A program made the translations under genes and the position numbers. This document shows positions 44,316-54,353 of a DNA stretch of 64,000 nt, piece by piece. Under the pieces are notes generated by a model, which was given only the letters and a program-made list of their open reading frames with translations, was not told the origin of the DNA and did not search any database. Positions within the stretch are counted from its first letter, which is position 1; every line of letters starts with the position of its first letter. The stretch lies in contig CM036160.1 of the NCBI GenBank assembly GCA_020631735.1, forward strand, positions 114,248,680 to 114,312,679, written 5' to 3'. Origin of the DNA: Saccharum officinarum. Lineage: Eukaryota > Streptophyta > Magnoliopsida > Poales > Poaceae.

Positions 44316-47095
44316 ATGCACAACACGGCGCAGGCCTGGTTCACCGGCGGGACCGCCGCCGAGTCGCAGCCGTCCCTGCTCGCCGACTGGAACTCGTACG
44401 CCGCCACCCGCTCCGACGCCTCCTCGTCCTCGCCGCTCCCCTTCGACATCGAGGCCGCGGTCCGCTCCGCCAACGACACCGTCTCCGGCACCTTCAGCTC
44501 GTGAGTTCCCCTTCCCCATCCCGACCCCAAACCCCCAGATCCGGTCTCCCCCCGCTCCCTCTCATCGGATCCGATCTGACCGCCGCAGGGTCACCAAGGG
44601 CGTGCGGGAGCTGCCGGGGAGCTTCCAGAGCGCCACCAGCAGCTTCCCCTCCGGGAAGGCGCTCATGTACTTCGGCCTCTTCCTCGCCACCGGCATCTTC
44701 TTCGTCTTCATCGCCTTCGCGCTCTTCCTCCCCGTCATGGTGCTCATGCCGCAGAAGTTCGCCATCTGCTTCACGCTTGGGTGCGCTCTCATCATTGCCT
44801 CGCTCTTCGCGCTCAAGGGGCCAGCTAACCAGCTCGCCCACATGACCTCCAAGGAGGTAATGCAGTTAGCTCGGCTCTGCACTGCTGCTACTTCTACTTT
44901 TTCCTGTAATTTAAACATTAAGCTTCACTTTATCCTTTGGGAGGGCGGTATGCTGTTGCTGCTATAATATGTTTTAAACTAATGATATATAGGCAAACTG
45001 GGTTTATAAGCGGTTTTCTGAAAAATTCCTAGACCTTGGAACCATAAATCAGCTAGTTATCAGTCTGATTCTGTTATATTGGTCATGATTTGTCAGTGGC
45101 AGCTGGTTTGTTACCACTAGAATTTTGAACCCAGCATAGAACTTTCCTGTGGTTTTATATCCAGCACTAACGATTTTGTAACGTGTGGTAACCAAGTTGC
45201 ACATCTTGCTCTTTGAGTTACTTGGTGAGCACAGTGTCTATCAATGAATATTTCTCTACAATCATATGTAGTTTATCTGTGCTCACTGGCTCACTGCCAC
45301 TAAAATGTTTTTTAGAGCACTTCAATTTTTGTTTATTTTAGGGCAATTCTCCTTATTGTGAAGTATTCGTTATCCACCTTCTGTTTCATATATAGATTGT
45401 TTCATACATGAAAACATAAAATATCAAACAAGCAATTCAGAGGGGAACTATCAGCAATCTAAACAAATGGTTTGGGTTCTTTAGATATCCTATAATAAAA
45501 GCATAAGTATTTGGCTCAATACTCTGAGCTCTCTAATAAAGTTTGCTACAGTGTTTTTTATAGTAATTAAATCTGTGGAGTCCATATGAAATACTCTTGG
45601 ATTTGCATAAGGATTTTCTTAGCTTCATCTAAAAGCTAGCAGCTTTGTAGTGAACAGGATGGTATGGTTGGTGCAACTTAAAATCCACAGGAATAACCTC
45701 CCAACCCACAATTGTTATTTTAAGTTCAGTTGAGTCTTTCACTATAACAGGCTTCAAATATGCTCTTCCTTCATCTTGCTTATTTCTATTGAGTCAAAAT
45801 TTGCAGTGTTATACCATTAGTATCAGGACTTGGAAACAATTTATAGGGAATTCCAATCTAGACCTGAATGAGATGCATCTTTTTTGGCTGGAGTCACGTC
45901 TGTTAGCCCAAATTGGGTTCAAATAAGCTCTTTATTTGTCCAGCCGCTCCCTCTTTTTTTTTCCTTGTTGCCAACATTACATAAAATCTAGAGTTCAAAG
46001 AGATGAGTCATTTGGTGGGAGTCACTTTCATCAGCCGAAATTGGGTCAAAATAAAAATGTTGTGGCTGTGGGGTATTATTTATTTTGTCCAGCCTCACTC
46101 CTAGCGGAAGCTGATGACAACATTACTTTGATGCCTGTGGCCAAATGACTTCTCACTCCTATTTAATGGTTGCTTAGCCTGCCTAATCCACCTTCCACAC
46201 CCTTAATGCCTTCAAAAACACCATAAAGCTGCAAATCCTTACTAGCTACATATTTCCCACTTGTGCTATGAACTTTCTAATTTGTGAAATCAAGTCATTT
46301 GATGCATGTAGATAAATACATCTTGACTCTAGTTTGATTGTTAATCCACTGCTTGGTAAGTTTATTTGTCTTTGGCAATTGCTGCTTTGTTTCTTCTAGC
46401 TGGCAAGACAAGGGAATTTTCTGTAGAAGATAGATCTTTTTATTGTTTCTGTAGAATTTATAAGTAGTTCTTGTATCGCCTCAAATTTCTTAAATAGCTG
46501 CAATATTTGTAACATGGAAACACATGATATCTGATGAATAATTTAATCTGCTATCCTCTTCAGAGGCTCCCGTTTTCAGTGGGATTTATTGGATGCATGG
46601 TTGGTACGATCTATGTTTCTATGGTGCTTCACAGCTATTTCCTCTCTGTGATCTTCTCAGTCCTTCAGGTATGTCTTTGACTAAGATATTTTTTTTACTC
46701 GATCTATGTTTGTTCAAATCTTGCTAGAACAGGGTGCTAATCTAAACAATGAGTTCATAACCAGTGTCTTCTTCAAAGGGCAGGGAAAGAGTTTTCCTTC
46801 CCCTCCACTCCAAAAAAAGAAAAACAATATAAGATAATTCTCCTTCCCTACTTCTCTATCGAACAATACAGTATCATGATAAGCTGTCATCTGGTATGTG
46901 GCTCGTGAAACTGCAATCCCTCTGCATTCTCTTGTTCATTTTGCTTTTCAGACTCATGCAATTTTTCTCTTTTTCTCGACCCAGGTTCTGGCTCTTGCAT
47001 ATTACACCATATCCTACTTCCCTGGAGGATCTAGTGGATTGAAATTCATCTCGTCTGGTCTGTTGTCCTCGGCAACAAGTTTATTTGGCCGATGA
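44316..47095 (+). CDS. SFT2-like vesicle transport protein (Got1/SFT2 family)
   Basis: A small Golgi membrane protein acting in retrograde, endosome-to-Golgi vesicle fusion (role known from yeast Sft2). Four exons: 44316-44500, 44589-44856, 46564-46668 and 46985-47095, giving 222 residues with consistent phases. The cytosolic N-terminus is MHNTAQAWFTGG...LLADWNSYA, with FDIEAAVRSANDTVSGTFSS. After KGVRELPGSFQSATSSFPSG come four hydrophobic segments: LMYFGLFLATGIFFVFIAFA, ICFTLGCALIIASLFAL, VGTIYVSMVLHSYFLSVIF and VLALAYYTISYFPGG. The C-terminus is SSATSLFGR. An upstream in-frame ATG at 44106 exists, but its extension is Arg-rich and not family-like, so 44316 is preferred. It looks intact. A truncated copy lies at 52,171. 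Confidence 0.92.
44857..46563. other. SFT2 intron 2, no other gene
   Basis: A 1.7-kb AT-rich intron. No exon-like sequence was seen inside it. It contains a degenerate direct repeat of a CAAAT(A)AGCTCTTTATTTGTCCAGCC-type segment around 45,880-46,100. Confidence 0.5.
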
Positions 47096-47331
47096 CCTTC
47101 CGTTGTCACACATTTACTTGATCATACCATGCTATGCCGCAAGATTTTTGTATGTAGTTGCTGATCATCCCCTTGATAGAGATTTCATGATCTTCCCTCT
47201 CCTGTCATCCTGTTTGTTTGTCTAGACTTGTACTGGTGTTGGTCATAGATTATAGAGTGAAAATGATTCATGGCGCCTCTATCGTATTGCCCCTTGTGGC
47301 TGTATATTGTGGAATGAAACCTGTTATTACC

Positions 47332-47571
47332 AAGTTAAAGATAACACCGTGGGATGTTCAGGATGGTTAGCCGTTTTGCTCTGTGTGTTGGAAGGTTTTG
47401 CGCGTTCATGCAGGTGATCCCTTTGTGATCATGTGTGTGAACGTTTTCAGTTTGTTTGGTCTGCGTTGGTTCTTGGATTAAAATGTTAAACTGTGTAATT
47501 TCGTTGCCCTGGTAATGAAATTCGGTTTTACCGTTGTGGAAAAAAAGTTAAAGATAACACCGTGGGATGTT
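47332..47571 (+). mobile_element. Retroposed 3'-UTR-like fragment with 27-bp TSD
   Basis: A 27-bp sequence starting AAGTTAAAGATAACACCGTG occurs at 47332-47358 and again, identical, at 47545-47571. The 186 bp between end in TACCGTTGTGG followed by an A-run, and carry TGATGAAATTC/TTGGATTAAAATG-type 3'-UTR features. Unit 2 of the duplication has a single copy of the flanking sequence and no insert (about 53,125-53,150). This fits target-primed retroposition of a polyadenylated transcript fragment. The source gene is unknown. Confidence 0.65.
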
Positions 47572-48275
47572 GTTGGCCTAGATTATTACAATTCTAGAAT
47601 TGCAGTGCTTCTGTTCACCCTTAATCCCTCATCTGGGCCATTTCTATCTCAATGTATCGTTTATGCAAAACTATTTCTGAGTATAAATTGGCACGTAAGC
47701 TCTACCAAGTTACAGGGTGTTTTCAAATGGTTGGCACTTGCCTCTGCCATAACGATCATTTGAGATGTCTGGTGCCCGACAGATCCGGCAAACTTGAGAC
47801 AGATGATTGAGAGGCCAATTAAGTTTGTGAACAAATAACTAAATTATCCACATGACCACACATACAATTGCAAGACAACTTGTTTTTATAGTGTCCTTTC
47901 TAAATCAACGATCAACGTTCATTTAGAGCCGAGGAACGTTCCATGAGAAATAGTTTTTGTGGATGCTGAGCTTTCTTAGTTGGTAAGAAGCTTTTTACAT
48001 CAATTTAAAAATGAAATTGATATCGGCATAGCTATCGTGGATCTAGTAATTTTGGATCACCATCAAACCCTGTATAAACAAGACAAGTTTTCGGTCAGCC
48101 TGTGTCGGGCCCGCCATTGAAGAGCTGCTGCAAGACGGAACGTCTCACTGAAGGGTACAACTACCACCGTACCAATCCACCACACAGCATTGGTATTTGA
48201 GGGAAGCTCTTCAATCAACGAGTATTTGAGGGAAGGGTCAATTGCTTGGAGGGGAGGAACCAGCGAGATCTGAAG

Positions 48276-51200
48276 ATGGGAGGAGTTGGGGAGCAGGTCA
48301 TGGTGGACGCCTTGACGGGGGTGATGAGCCCCGTGCTCGGCAAGCTCACTAGCCTCATCCAGAAGAAGTACACCGAGCTCAAGAACGCGAGGAAGAAGCT
48401 GGAGCAGCTCAGGAAGGAGCTGATGGCCATCAACCTCGCGCTGGAGAAGCTCGCGGCCATGGAGAACCCAGACGCGCAGGCCAAGGCCTGGGCAGCGGAG
48501 ATGCGCGAGTTGGCTTACGACATGGAGGACAGCATCGATCTGTTCACTCACCACGTCGACCATGAGCCGCTGGACACCACCACCGGAATCAAAAGATTCT
48601 TCGGCAAGAAGATCAGAAAGCTCAACAAACTACACTACCGCCATAAGTTTGCTCGGGAGATCGAAAAACAACTTGATCTTGTCAATGAAGCATGCAAGCT
48701 TAAAGAGAGATACAAGATTGAAGTCGGCGGTTGCAGCATCTCCCACGCGAAGATCGATCCTCGGTTACAGGCACTCTATGTGGAGGTGGAAAAACTCGTG
48801 GGCACTGAAAAACCAAGCAACGATATCATTGGTCGGCTCGTCGGCGAGAACCTAGCAAAGGGATGTAGGATTGTCTCCATTGTTGGATCTGGAGGTTCAG
48901 GCAAGACTACGCTAGCAAAACAAGTGTACGAGAAAATCAAGGGTCAGTTTTCTTGTGCTGCTTTTGTGTCTGTATCACAGAAGCCCAACATGAATAGCCT
49001 TCTAGGTTATTTACAATATCAAACTGGAGTCAAAGAATGGATGGCAATGGGATCTTGCAGTGACCTACAACTGATCGACCAACTAAGATCACATCTCGAA
49101 AATCAAAGGTTAGTTTACCTTTCTTTTTCTTTTTGCTTGCTTGAGTAACTTTTAGAAATTTGTGAATCTTACTAGTTACCACTAGTAGAAATTTGTGAAT
49201 ACTACTAGTGGTTATTTGTGGGAAGGGTAAATGAGTACACCTGCACAGCCCTAAAACTCCCCTAACGTATTTGCACGAATGCAAAATTCTGTTGCATTTA
49301 CTGCAAAAATGATTCTCACTTCTTCACAAACTTGCTTATATAGGTATCTTGTGGTGATTGATGACGTTTGGACAGAGGAAGCATGGCAATACATACAATA
49401 TGCTCTTCCTCAAAATGCCCGTACAAGTAGAATAATCATGACGACACGCATCAACAGTCTAGGACAGTTGTGCTGCACTTCAGATGAGGGCTTTCTTTAT
49501 CAAATGAAACCTCTTAGCAGAAGTGATTCTGAAAATTTATTTCTCAAAAGGACACTTTGTGCTGATGAAGATAAGTTTCCTATTCAACTGGAGGGGATAA
49601 AAAATGAGATACTTGAAAAATGCGATGGTTTGCCATTGGCTATTGTTACTTTAGCTAGTTTGTTAGCTAATAAACCAAGAACAAAGGAAGAATGGGAGAG
49701 AGAACTTAATTCTATCCGTTATATGCATGAAAAAGACAGTGGGTTGGAAGTAATAGATAAGATACTTACTCTGAGTTACAACGATCTACCGTACCATATG
49801 AGAAATTGCTTACTGCATCTCAGTACATTTCCAGAGGGTCATGAGATTTACAAAGATATATTGTTATGGAGATGGATAGCCGAAGGATTTGTCACTGAAA
49901 AACAAGGTTTTACTTTGGAGCAAGTTGCTGAGAGTTATTTTTATGAGTTTATAAATAGGAATTTGATACAACCCATAACCTTGGTTCCAAGATTTGGAAT
50001 GTACGCAGTAGAAGAAGGATGTCGAGTCCATGATATCATATTGAACTTCCTCATCTCCCGGTCAGCTGAAGAAAACTTTGTAACTATGTTGGATGGTCAG
50101 GGTATTCCATCTTCAAATCAAAGGATTCGTCGGCTCTCTATCAAGGACAATCCAGAGCATGAACTAGCAATCTCCCGAGGTACCGTGGATCTGTCCCATC
50201 TCCGTTCAGTTAGTATATGCAATGTTGAACACTGGATAGTGCCTCCTGTTATGCCTCCTGTTTTGGACCTACCAGTTCTTCGAGTATTAGATCTAGAGAG
50301 ATGTGGTGATTTCACTACTGTTGACCTCAATTGCATTTTGGGTTTATTTCATCTAAGATATTTGGGGTTCCGTGGAGCAAGCGGTGTCATGCTACCGACA
50401 AAAATTGGGAATCTACAGTATCTAGAGACTCTCGATTTTATTGGAGCTGGAGTAACACAGCTGCCAGAAAGTATTATTCATCTCAAACGACTGATGCGCC
50501 TTGTTGGTGAGCAACTCATCATGCCAGATGGGTTTGGTAACATGGAATCCCTTGAGGAGTTAGGGAATCTTGATGGCTGCAACTGTTCCATAAATTTTGG
50601 GGAAGATCTAGCACTTTTGAGCAAGTTGAGGGTGCTCCGAGTGACGTTCATGTGGAACAGAACAAGTGATCTGGGAACTAGAAAGGCATCTTTGATTTCA
50701 TCTCTCAGCAAACTCGGAGGAAGCAACCTTCAGTCTGTCTATATTTATGACAACGTTGGTGGTGGAGATTGTCTTGTGGAATCATGGTACCCTGCACCAT
50801 GCCGCCTCCAAAAGTTTATTCATATCAGTAAATACTTCAGGTTTCCAAAGTGGATTAATTCCAGTCTTTGTGATCTCACCTACTTGGATATACTTGTTCA
50901 GAAGATGGAAAGAGACTATCTGCGTATTCTTGAAGATTTGCCTGGCATTCGTGTCCTGTACCTTGATGTGAAGGAAGTTGCAGAAGATGGACTCATCGTC
51001 AGTGACGGTGCATTTCGAAGTCTAACATGTTTCCAATTCTATAATATAGATGGACCTGGTTTGGTATTTGAAGGAGGCATGCGAATGCTGGAATGGCTTA
51101 GGCTCGGATTTGACGCAGATAAAGCTGTTTCAACATATGGCATCAGTTTGGAGGTTGGCATTGGGCACCTCTCAAATGTCAAACGTATTGGTCTTACTAT

Positions 51201-51357
51201 CCGGATGATTTCTGAAGGTGAAAATGATCCTGCGGAGAAGGCCGTCAAATCTGTCATCAATGGCCAAGTAAATATGCTTCCCAACTGTGCCACAGTTGAC
51301 ATCGGATTTAGTAGACGGAGTCGGTTTTCACCTGGTAGGCACAACCGGGCCACGTAG
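48276..51357 (+). CDS. CC-NB-LRR disease resistance protein (NLR1)
   Basis: An intracellular immune receptor. Two exons, 48276-49108 and 49344-51357, giving 948 residues. The Rx-type coiled coil carries the EDVID-like motif AYDMEDSIDLF. The NB-ARC domain shows P-loop GSGGSGKTTLAKQVYE, kinase-2 YLVVIDDVW (first residues after the intron), RNBS-B SRIIMTTR, GLPL CDGLPLAIVTLA, RNBS-D CLLHLSTFPEG and a VHD form of the MHD motif (CRVHDIILNF). Leucine-rich repeats run from about residue 560 to the end. No extra integrated domain is seen. The intron splitting RNBS-A from kinase-2 matches many grass NLRs. It has no lesions. It is almost identical to NLR2 over most of exon 2. The GC-rich exon 1 contrasts with the AT-rich exon 2. 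Confidence 0.94.
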
Positions 51358-51573
51358 AAGAATCCATAGGATGTATGTAACGGCTTGTGGCTGGCTTATC
51401 TAACGGTGTACTGTACTATACTTATACTTATGTTTACTTCTGCAGTTTGTGCTTGTTTACAAACCGAAAAGCTCGACACTTGCACTACATGCTGTATTTA
51501 CTGTAGGTTATTAGTCGGTAGAATGTCGTACAAGAAGGAAAGACATGCAACCACTCAACTACCTTCGATAGTA

Positions 51574-51686
51574 CTCCCTTCTTTCTAAATTATAATACAT
51601 TTTAGTTTTTCTAGCACGCACTCAGATATACATAGTAAAAGCATCTAGAAAAAACCAAAATGTTTTACAATTTGAAGCGGAGGAAG
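51574..51686. repeat. Stowaway MITE (unit 2)
   Basis: The duplicate of the element at 42980-43092; same length, a few substitutions, TA flanks. Confidence 0.85.
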
Positions 51687-52170
51687 TAGTAGTTGTTTAG
51701 GGCATCAAATTGATGTAAGCTGTCTTTAAAATAATCAACGTGTTCAGTTGCACAGCTGCTGCTGCCTGCGGCCACTGAATACTATGTGAGAGAAAAATAA
51801 GCGGCTCAATTGCAACTGCTTATTCGTGTAGTCAAACAATCTGAATACTTACAGTTCTATATTGTCCAGATGCACAAGCATAAACATAGCTGCATTTTGT
51901 TTTGGGACGTTGTCATCATGATTGACTAGATAGTGGAGTAACATTTTAAGCCAGTTTTGTTTCCACACTCAAGGCTCAAGATTTTTTTTCAAACGGAATG
52001 GAATTGTGACGCAGAGAGAGCGGTTAAATCTCATTCAGTTGATCCTAAATTTTAAAAATAAAAATAAAAAAGAAATCAAGGCTCGCTACCTTCATCATCA
52101 ATTTTTCTTCTCAAACGTGGGAGTTCCCATTTTCAAAAAAAAAAACGTGGGAGTTCCTTCATTTCGAAGC

Positions 52171-52858
52171 ATGGTTGGTACGATTTATGTTTCTATGGTG
52201 CTTCACAGCTATTTCCTCTCTGTGATCTTCTCAGTCCTTCAGGTATGTTTTTTATCAAGATTTTTTTTTACTCCGTCTATGTTTGTTCAAATCTTGCTAT
52301 ACTGGTCCCGTTCGGCTGTGCTGATAAGCCGGCTGAAAAACACTGTTGGCTGATTTGTCGTGAGAGAAAAACACTGTTTTGGCTGAAAAAATAAGCTGAA
52401 AAAGACGGATTATAAGCCGGATGAACGGGGCCACTGTAAGGGGTCACTTGTTTTAGTGTATTAGGTGTAGTTTCCGTTTATGACACATCTAGAACAGGCT
52501 GCTAATCTGAACAATGAGTTCATAACCAGTGCCTTCTTCAAAGGGGAGGGAAGAGTTTGCCTTCCCCTCCACTCCCAAAAAAGAAAAGAAAAGAAAATAA
52601 TTCTCCTTCCCTGCTTCTCTATCGAACAATACAGTGTCATGATGAGCTGTCATCTGGCATATGGCCTGCGAAACTGCAATACCTCAGCATTCTCTTGTGC
52701 ATTCTGCTTTTCAGACTCGCTCAATTTTTCACTCTTTTCTTGACCAGGTTCTGGCCCTTGCATATTACACTATATCCTACTTCCCTGGAGGATCTAGTGG
52801 ACTGAAATTCATCTCGTCTGGTCTATTTTCGTCGGCAACAAGTTTATTTGGTCGATGA
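52171..52858 (+). pseudogene. Truncated SFT2 copy with intact 60-codon ORF
   Basis: A duplicate of SFT2 exons 3 and 4. The deletion fused the region just upstream of the original gene to exon 3 at the shared octamer GCATGGTT (52169-52176). The ATG inside that octamer is in frame with exon 3. Exon 52171-52242 encodes MVGTIYVSMVLHSYFLSVIF plus VLQ and the donor GT is kept. Exon 52748-52858 (acceptor CAG kept) encodes VLALAYYTISYFPGG to ATSLFGR and the stop. The predicted 60-residue product would contain the last two membrane segments of SFT2 and no N-terminal domain. It is probably a non-functional remnant, but nothing in the sequence prevents translation if it is transcribed. Confidence 0.8.
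52304..52432. repeat. MITE in the SFT2-remnant intron, TSD ACT
   Basis: 129 bp, with ends GGTCCCGTTCGGC and (reverse complement) GGCCCCGTTCATC. ACT is duplicated at 52301-52303 and 52433-52435. It is absent from the matching intron of unit 1, so it inserted after the duplication. Confidence 0.82.
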
Positions 52859-53890
52859 CCTTCCATTGTCACACATTTGGTCGATGACCTTCCATTGTCA
52901 CACATTTACTTGATCATACCATGTTATGCTGCAAGATTTTTGTATGTAGCTGCTGATCATCCCCTTGATAGAGATTTCATGATCTTCCCTCTCCTGTCAT
53001 CCTGTTTGTTTGTCTAGACTTGTACTGGTTTGGATATAGATTATAGAGTGAAAAGGATTCATCGTGCCTCTATCTCAGTGTCCCTTGTGGCTGTATATTG
53101 TGGAAAGAAATCTGTTATGACCAAGTTAAAAGATAACGCTGTGGGATGATGTTGGTTTAGATTATTTCAATTCTAGAATTGCAGGGCTCCTGTTCACCCC
53201 TACTGCGGGTCATTTCTATCTCTATGTATCATTTATATAAAATTATTTCTGAGTATAAATTGGCACGATAATTCTACCAAGTTAAAGTGTGTTTTCAAAT
53301 GGTTGGCACTTGCCTCTGCCACAGCGGTCATTTGAGATGTGTGGCGCCCGACAGATCCGGCAAATTTGAGGCTGATGATTTGAGTTGAGAGATCTATAAG
53401 TTTGTGAACAAATAGCTAAATTATCCACATGACTACACTTACAATTTCGAAACTTCTTGCTTTTGTAGTGTCCTTTCTAAATCAATGGTCAACGTTCTTT
53501 TAGAGCAGAGGAACATTCCACGAGAAACAGTTTTTGTGGATGCTGAGGTATCACGTATCCTAGACGGAGAAGATGCTCTTTAGTCTTTACATCAATTTAA
53601 TTAAAAATGTGTTCGCTCGTTCTTATTCAAAACTAATTTTCAGTCATAGAACAGTATTTTCCTCTCACATCATTTCAGAGCATCATTATAAGTCAAATTT
53701 CAGCATAAGCGAACAGAGATAGTCATAGCTATAGCAGATTTCTTAGGGTCTGTTTGGAACGTAGAAATTATGCAGGGATTTCACAAAAATCAGATCATTT
53801 TTATAGGGAAAACACGGGAACAAAGAAAATTTCACGTTAGGTGCGAAGAGTCTTCAGCCAGCCTGTGTCGGGCCCACCATTGAAGAAAAT
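52859..53890. other. Intergenic: SFT2 3' flank copy and MITE debris
   Basis: Homologous to 47,096-48,110 of unit 1. It contains a 30-bp tandem duplication (GGTCGATGACCTTCCATTGT..., 52850-52909), a degenerate TGTTCGCTCG...AGCGAACA element (about 53,606-53,725) and a GGGTCTGTTTGGAACG fragment at about 53,753. No gene. Confidence 0.55.
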
Positions 53891-53893
53891 TGA

Positions 53894-54169
53894 GGCCTCG
53901 TTTAGATGCCGGAATCGGGGGTGACCAAGTTTGTACAGTGCCACCCCCGAGTATTGTAGCACTTTTGTTTTTTAGTGGTAATAATTGTCTAAATTTTGAT
54001 TAATTAGGCTTAAAATGTTCGTCTCGCAAAGTATAACAAAACTGTGCAATTAGTTTTTGATTTCATCTATATTTAGTACTCTATGCATATGCCGACATTT
54101 TAATGTGATGAAGAATCTTCTTTTTATATAGTGGAATTTGATGGTGAATTTTGGTATCTAAACCAGGCC
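53894..54169. repeat. MITE in the NLR2 promoter
   Basis: 276 bp, with ends GGCCTCGTTTAGATGCC and (reverse complement) GGCCTGGTTTAGATACC, flanked by TGA and CGA (2 of 3 bases match). It is absent upstream of NLR1. Its right end is 185 bp before the NLR2 start codon. Confidence 0.82.
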
Positions 54170-54353
54170 CGAAGAAACGAAGAGCTGGTCCAAAGTCAAC
54201 GCTTCACTGAAGTCTTGTAAAAAAAAACGCTTCACTGAAGTGAAGGGTACTCCGTGACCCCACCACACAGGATGGTTCTTGCAGCCAGATCTAGAGGGGA
54301 GTTGGAGAGGAGGATCAATTCCAACAGGGATTTTGGGAAACTAGCGACATCTG

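Larger units (their letters stand above)
42953..51554. repeat. Segmental duplication, unit 1 (SFT2 + NLR1)
   Basis: This block is repeated head to tail from 51547. It begins with GCAACCAC (42953-42960) followed by TCAACTACCTTCG and ends at the same octamer (51547-51554). Homology covers the 5' flank, the SFT2 last exons and 3' flank, the NLR promoter and both NLR exons. The period between unit starts is 8,594 bp. Confidence 0.93.

Noticed and set aside
48063..48563. Antisense ORFs opposite the first exon of all three NLRs (166, 104 and 171 codons)
   Set aside because: Conserved only because the sense coding sequence is conserved and GC-rich. No start context, domain or splice support of their own.
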